Shown: piece by piece, positions 55,701-60,000 of the stretch
Numbering within the stretch: position 1 is the stretch's first letter
Layout: each line of letters begins with the position of its first letter
Assembly (NCBI RefSeq): GCF_032854445.1
Contig: NC_088307.1
Location: 29,854,484 to 29,914,483 of the forward strand
Direction of reading: 5' to 3'
Length of the DNA: 60,000 nt
From: Liolophura sinensis
Lineage: Eukaryota; Mollusca; Polyplacophora; Chitonida; Chitonidae
Program-made: the position numbers and the translations under genes
The notes under the pieces: generated by a model
Told to the model about the DNA's origin: nothing
Seen by the model: the letters and a program-made list of their open reading frames with translations, nothing else
The model's database searches: none

Positions 55701-58700
55701 CAGTCATAAAAATATTACATCAACAGACAATTTAAACAAAACCATATTTTATCAAATTTAAAATTTCATTATGCGAGTTAGCTTTGGTGACAATGCAAAT
55801 TTGTGATGGAATTGTCAGTATGTGACACTTGTTTACTGTTCAGAACTAAGGGCAAACTCATATCAAGGGCAACCTGATGTCAAGGACTATGTTATGGCAA
55901 ACTGAAGTTAAGGATTATGTAAGGGCAAACACTGACGTCAAGAGCAATAAAAGGGCAAACTAAAGTCAAAGACTATGATAAGGCCAACAGAAGTCACTGA
56001 CCATGTAAAGGCAAACTGATGTTAAGGACTAGGTAAAGGCAAACTGAAGTCCAGGACTACGTAAAGGCATACTCACGCCGAGGACCATGTAAGAGTAAAA
56101 TAAGTCATAGACTGTAGAATAGTCATAGAATAGATAAGGACAAACTTAAATCATAGAATAGATAAGGACAAACTTAAGTCATAGAATAGATAAGGACAAA
56201 CTTAAGTCATAGAATAGATAAGGACAAACTTAAGTCATAGAATAGATAAGGGCAAACTTAAGCCAGGGAATAGATAAAGACAAACTTAAGTCATAGAATA
56301 GATAATGGCAAACTTAAGTCATGTAATAGATAAGGACAAACTTAAGTCATGGAATAGATAAGGGCAAACTGAAGTCATGGAATAGATAAAGACAAACTTA
56401 AGTCATGGAACAGATAAGGGCAAACTTAAGTCATGGAATAGATAAAGACAAACTTAAGTCAGGGAATAGATAAAGACAAACTTAAGTCATAGAATAGATA
56501 AGGACAAACTTAAGACATGGAATAGATAATGGCAAACTTAAGTCATGGAATAGAAAAGGGCAAACTCAAGTCATGTAATAGATAAGGGCAAACTTAAGTC
56601 ATGGAATAGATAAGGGCAAACTTAAGTCATGAAATAGATAATGGCAAACTTAAGTCATGGAACAGATAAGGGCAAACTTAAGTCATGGAATAGATAAAGA
56701 CAAACTTAAGTCAGGGAATAGATAAAGACAAACTTAAGTCATAGAATAGATAAGGACAAACTTAAGACATGGAATAGATAATGGCAAACTTAAGTCATGG
56801 AATAGAAAAGGGCAAACTCAAGTCATGTAATAGATAAGGGCAAACTTAAGTCATGGAATAGATAAGCACAAACTTAAGTCATGGAATAGATAAGGGCAAA
56901 CTTAAGTTATAGAATAGATAAAGACAAACTGAAGCCAGGGGCTATGTACGGGCAAGCTGAAGTAAAGGATATCACAGAAAGCGCCTTTGTGGGGGATTTC
57001 CTGGTTCCTCTCAATCGTGCGGATCTGATCAATGGTTTTGATGTCTGGTGACAAGCCTCCATGCACACATAAAACATTATCATCAATTATCTGAAATCAC
57101 AATAAATTTGACATCAACATAGCATTTCTAGAAGCTGTTTTTTTTTTTTTTTTTTGCCCTAGCTGGTTAGTAACACTTTTATTGTTGCTAAAGCTAAGCG
57201 AGATCTGGATGTGTAAGTGAAGTCTTACATGTATCACACTTGTGCACAAATGATCAGAAAGCTAAGTGAAATCTGGATGTCTAAGTTAAAGTAGAGCCTG
57301 AAATATCACACTTAAGCATAAATTGGCAGAAAACTAAGTGAGATCTGGATGTGTTAGCCCTACAAATATCACACTTGTGCATAAACTGTCAGAAAGCTAA
57401 GTGAGATTTGGATGTCTAAGTTAAAGTACAACCTTACAAATATCACACTTGTGCATAAACTGTCAGAAAGCTAAGTGAGATCTGGATGTGTAAGTACAGC
57501 CTTACATATATCACACATGTGCACAAATTGTCAGACGTCTTGGTAAAATCTGGACAAGCCTGTACAACCACAAATAGATAAGACTTGTGCACAAATAGTC
57601 AGAGGGCTAGGTGAAATATGAACAAGCCTGCACATAGATAAAACTTGTGCACAAATAGTCAGACCGCTAGGTCAAATCTGAACAAGCCTGCACAAAGATA
57701 AAACTTGTGCAGAAATAGTCAGACGGCTAGGTGAAATCTGAACAAGCCTGCACATAGATAAAACTTGTGCACAAATAGTCAGATGGCTAGGTGAAATCTG
57801 AACAAGCCTGCACAAAGATAAAACTTGCGCACAAATAGTCAGACGGCTAGGTGAAATCTGAACAAGCCTGCACATAGATAAAACTCGTGCAAAAATTGTC
57901 AGAATTGTTATATGACAGCGGCCAGCATTACAGTGGGTGAAAACTTGGCAGAACCCGGAGGAAACCCACAACCATCCGCAGGTTGCTGCCAGACCTTCCC
58001 TCATAGGGCCGGTGAGGAAGCCAGCATGAACTGGGCTTGAACTCACAGCGACCCAGACATCTAGGTGAAATCTGGACAAGCCTGTACAGCCATACATAGC
58101 TGAAACATGTGCACAAATTATCAGAGGGCTACGTGAAGTCTGAATATGTAAATAAAGCCTTACACATATTACGCTTGTGCACAAATTGTCAGAGGGCTTA
58201 GTGAGATCTGGGTGTGTAAGTAAAGTCTTACATATATCATGTTTGTGTACAACTTCTTAGAATGTTCAGTGAGATCTGTGCACAAACTGTCAGAAAGTAC
58301 AGCCTTACATACACAAATATTATTCACAAATTGTCAGAGGACTCAGATTTATTTATTTATTTCATTAGTGTTTTACGCCGTACTCAAGAATATTTCACTT
58401 ATACGAAGGCGGCTAGCATTATGGTGGGGGGAAACCGGGCACAGCCCAAGGGAAACCCACAAGCATCCGTAGGTTGCTGGGAGACCTTCCCACGTACAGT
58501 CGGAGAGGGGAAGGCTCAGTGAGAACTGGATGTGTAATTGAAGTCTTACATATATCACACCTGTGCACAAATGAGGGCACAGGAATATTCTGCCCATGAA
58601 CATCATACATAACTGTCTGGTCCACAACGCATTGGTCGCACCGGACATAGGTTTAACTGGTGCACACTTACCGCTGCTATAGTGAGGAGGTCAAACACCT

Positions 58701-59730
58701 TACAGCAGTATCGCCAGGCGTTCACATTACCGTACTTTGTCTGACACTCATCTGAAAAATAACAGCAACACCGAAGTGTTAATAGATTGACAGTGGGAAA
58801 TCAAAACTAAATACTGTACATAGCCGCAGACAGCCCACAATATGTCTTCCATGTGATTACAATGATTGGTAATACATATGGGCCCAGTTTCACAAAGATG
58901 TCCAACAAGTATGATAAGCGCACATATTGGGCAATGGCACACCAGGTACTGTAACAGTGATGTTCAAAACATCGCATTACAAATGTATGATAAAAACTGT
59001 TTGTACGCCAATTTGTTAAACTTGGCCCCTGTGTGTTTTGAATGTCTCCAACATCAGCAATGTTACAACTTGACATCAGGATTGGACGTGGATTTAATAT
59101 AACTGCATGTAAGTTTAATGGCAGCTGTGATTAATCTGAAACATGATAGGAGAGAGAAGAATTTATATCTATCTGACATCTACCAACAATTCATACATCT
59201 ACTGATATCTTTTCTTTTGAAAAGTAACATCAATTTACCATAAAAACCGTAAATCTGTGTGATTTGTCGACTCTCATGGTTTCCTCGCAGCAACGTTATC
59301 TTGTCAGGCCACCTGGTGAGGAACAAATGGAGACAAACGCATTCTTGAAAATGTTTTAAGCAAAATGTATCTCAAGTAAAACATGAAAACATTCAGAGCT
59401 TACTTGCCTTACACAGAACTTACTTGGCTTACACAGAGCTAACATGGCTTGCACAGAACTTACTTGGCTTACACGGAGCTTTCTTGCCTAACAAAGAACT
59501 TGCTTGGCTTACACAGAGCTTACTTGGATTACACAGCTTACTTGGTATATATAGAGCTGGTTTACAAAGAATATACTTGGCTTATGCAGAACACACTTGG
59601 CTTAAACAAAACTTTCTTGAGCTTACACAGAGCGTACATGGATTACACAGAACTTTACTTACTTGGCTTTGAGTGTTAACAGTAGAGTAAAAGTCTCCAA
59701 ACTGAAGTACCCTCTGTCAACAAAGTCACC
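52531..59730 (-). CDS. PPP6C: PPP6C, protein phosphatase 6 catalytic subunit, 3' seven exons (partial gene)
   Basis: Serine/threonine phosphatase of the PP2A-like family. It works with regulatory SAPS subunits in mitotic and signalling control. Exons in transcript order: 59663-59730, 59240-59312, 58672-58751, 56973-57090, 55588-55679, 53354-53411, 52531-52721. Joined, they give about 226 codons and TAG. The human protein has 305 residues, so about the first 79 lie right of the window. Seen in order: metal-site motif [82 protein letters not shown], and the end RTTTPYFL. The end distinguishes PP6 from PP4 and PP2A, and it carries the methylatable C-terminal leucine of the family. All introns are GT-AG except 55680-56972, which is AT-AC. 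It is convergent with CDC73. Confidence 0.97.
53107..53262 (-). mobile_element. SINE fragment, antisense
   Basis: The minus-strand copy of the SINE body and start of the tail is visible as gagtatttcacttatacgat, ggaaacccacaacc and ggttgctggcagacctt. Head and terminal tail are absent. In the PPP6C intron 52722-53353. Confidence 0.75.
53354..53411 (-). CDS. PPP6C: PPP6C exon
   Basis: The acceptor is cttttcag and the donor is CATGAAG|gtacgt (58 nt, phase 0 to 1). It encodes [19 protein letters not shown](G), nearly identical to human. Confidence 0.95.
53845..54835. repeat. 56-bp minisatellite
   Basis: About 17 units of cgcttttatacaaaacagac, atagcgttcattacattcca, atcttttgtgtcctca, very regular. 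It is in the PPP6C intron 53412-55587. No similarity to the flanking junctions seen. Confidence 0.95.
54850..55512. repeat. 51-bp minisatellite
   Basis: About 13 units of tgaaatactcagccgtctat, gattgctgtaaaggctagtg, tgtgccacttc. It adjoins the 56-bp array. The intron next to the donor (minus strand aatatttcaacagcctgtca, tgaaagtggca) shares agtggca and a tatttca motif with the unit, a weak hint of origin. Confidence 0.94.
55588..55679 (-). CDS. PPP6C: PPP6C exon downstream of the AT-AC intron
   Basis: It starts after ...CCCCTGTAC and ends CAAGAG|gtacag (92 nt, phase 1 to 0). It encodes (D)[19 protein letters not shown] then [11 protein letters not shown]. There is no AG dinucleotide for over 80 bases upstream of the exon, which excludes an ordinary acceptor. 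Confidence 0.95.
55680..55697 (-). promoter_or_regulatory. U12 branch site and AC 3' splice site
   Basis: The minus strand reads ATCCTTAACTCCCCTGTAC and then the exon. TCCTTAAC (55690-55697) matches the U12 branch consensus TTCCTTAAC. The branch adenosine is 11 nt from the terminal AC, inside the narrow 10-13 nt window known for U12 introns. There is no polypyrimidine tract and no AG. Confidence 0.93.
55850..56965. repeat. 28-bp array derived from the U12 5' splice site region
   Basis: About 38 units. Those at 55850-56080 read ggcaaactgaagttaaggat type, while later ones read gaatagataaggacaaactt plus aagtcata. The intron start at 56945-56972 reads (plus strand) gggcaagctgaagtaaagga then tat, so the first type copies the AT-AC donor region. 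On the minus strand some units contain TCCTTAAC, like the U12 branch site. Confidence 0.92.
56967..56972 (-). promoter_or_regulatory. U12-type (AT-AC) 5' splice site
   Basis: On the minus strand the intron begins ATATCCTTTACTTC, a perfect match to the minor-spliceosome 5' consensus ATATCCTTT. The flanking exon ends TGTG. Together with the branch site and AC end at 55680 it defines a 1,293-nt intron (55680-56972). Confidence 0.93.
56973..57090 (-). CDS. PPP6C: PPP6C exon upstream of the AT-AC intron
   Basis: The acceptor is gtgatttcag, and it ends CTGTG|ATATCCTTT (118 nt, phase 0 to 1). It encodes [20 protein letters not shown] then [19 protein letters not shown]. There is no usable GT donor. 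The exon joins in phase to 55679 only if an AT-AC intron is removed, which restores the conserved [10 protein letters not shown]. Confidence 0.95.
57185..58340. repeat. 60-bp array related to the donor at 58671
   Basis: About 17 units of acggctaggtgaaatctgaa, caagcctgcacatagataaa, acttgtgcacaaatagtcag. On the minus strand the unit has tgtgcacaagttttatctat then gt. The intron just after the donor has tgtgcaccagttaaacctat then gt, 18 of 22 bases alike. A SINE fragment interrupts it at 57906. Confidence 0.9.
57906..58056 (-). mobile_element. SINE fragment, antisense, inside the 60-bp array
   Basis: It contains gacagcggccagcattacag, ggaaacccacaaccatccgc, aggttgctgccagacct and the tRNA-like end gaactgggcttgaactcaca. 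The 3' tail and 5' head ends are lost. Array units resume on both sides. Confidence 0.82.
58345..58510 (-). mobile_element. SINE, antisense, tail to mid-body
   Basis: Tail atttatttatttatttcatt, agtgttttacgccgtactca then body ggcggctagcattatggtgg and ggttgctgggagaccttccc. The tRNA head is missing. Confidence 0.82.
58672..58751 (-). CDS. PPP6C: PPP6C exon
   Basis: The acceptor is tatttttcag and the donor is GCAGCG|gtaagt (80 nt, phase 1 to 0). It encodes [20 protein letters not shown] then DLLTIAA, matching human [20 protein letters not shown]. Confidence 0.95.
59240..59312 (-). CDS. PPP6C: PPP6C exon with GNHE motif
   Basis: The acceptor is cctcaccag and the donor is TTTTATG|gtaaat. It encodes [20 protein letters not shown] then YGFY. 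The frame needs 74 nt, while my hand count gives 73 or 74 because I cannot be sure of one base in the run near 59280. I assume the frame is intact, because the motif and both flanking phases fit. Confidence 0.9.
59398..59662. repeat. 20-bp array derived from the donor at 59662
   Basis: About 12 units of acttacttggcttacacaga. On the minus strand this is AAGCCAAgtaagttctgtgt type. The true donor reads AAAGCCAA|gtaagtaaagttct, so units include the last exon bases and the donor itself. At least two units (near 59411 and 59457) repeat AAGCCAAGTAAGT exactly. Confidence 0.93.
59663..59730 (-). CDS. PPP6C: PPP6C exon with GDFVDRG motif
   Basis: The acceptor is aacactag and the donor is AAGCCAA|gtaagt (68 nt, phase 0 to 2). 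It encodes [20 protein letters not shown] then KA(K), including the catalytic aspartate region. Exact copies of the donor context recur in the downstream intron (array 59400-59660). Confidence 0.95.
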
Positions 59731-60000
59731 CTAGTGTTTAAAAACAAATCATTTATTGATTAAATAAAAACAGCAACTACTCAAATTTCAAGAATCCATT
59801 AAAAAAATAATCATGCTCACATCATAATATGCTTGTTGCAGGTGTTCGACAATTTGCTGACACCAACTTCTCATGAAATACAAAATACAACATAGAAAAT
59901 TTATTTCTGTTTTTTTTCTTTCGCTTAAGCATTGACAACTACACATTGCAGGCTGATGTATTCATGTCTTTCATATCAAGCATCTTCTGAGACGACAATA

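Noticed and set aside
59240-59312. One-base deletion breaking GNHE in PPP6C
   Set aside because: My count is uncertain by one base at 59280. All other exons and phases are intact, so a hand-reading error is more likely than a real frameshift.
52531-59730. PP4 or PP2A catalytic subunit instead of PP6
   Set aside because: The end [14 protein letters not shown] and [18 protein letters not shown] with the [19 protein letters not shown] segment match PP6, not PP4 or PP2A.

Overview
This is eukaryotic (animal) DNA, most likely from a mollusc. The coding sequence is split into short exons with GT-AG junctions, and the predicted proteins are close to the human orthologues. The window also carries tRNA-derived SINEs with tails of the kind I associate with molluscan genomes (ending near 'accaatcaaataaataaa' or 'cactcactcactca'). 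The mollusc call is inference from those tails and the gene structure; I could not search a database.

Layout. (1) 1550-45760, plus strand: the last 11 exons of CDC73 (parafibromin, a Paf1-complex subunit), from the nuclear-localisation region to the stop codon. The N-terminal exons lie left of the window. (2) Inside one 25.8-kb CDC73 intron (15881-41702), on the opposite strand, is an array of about 20 kb. It holds five apparently intact copies of a small two-exon gene (132 codons, unrecognised coiled-coil-like protein) in 4.05-kb units plus one 3.0-kb unit. Each copy has a perfect TGACGTCA site just upstream of its start codon. (3) 45761-50540: CDC73 3' flank, a 42-bp minisatellite, a strong 99-nt hairpin and largely empty DNA. 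(4) 52531-59730, minus strand: the last seven exons of PPP6C (catalytic subunit of protein phosphatase 6). CDC73 and PPP6C are therefore convergent. One PPP6C intron has AT-AC ends and all the marks of a minor-spliceosome (U12) intron.

The most striking property is that almost every intron is filled with minisatellite arrays (units about 20-113 bp, a few to over 50 copies). At least ten of these arrays are recognisably built from the adjacent splice junction: the repeat unit resembles the end of the intron plus the start of the next exon, or the end of an exon plus its donor. The same pattern is seen in both genes and on both strands, so it looks like a locus- or genome-wide mutational habit rather than one accident. 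The arrays create large numbers of decoy splice sites and long open reading frames that are almost certainly not genes.

All exon joins and copy numbers were made by hand from the sequence. Exon phases agree throughout; one PPP6C exon has a one-base counting uncertainty that I state there.
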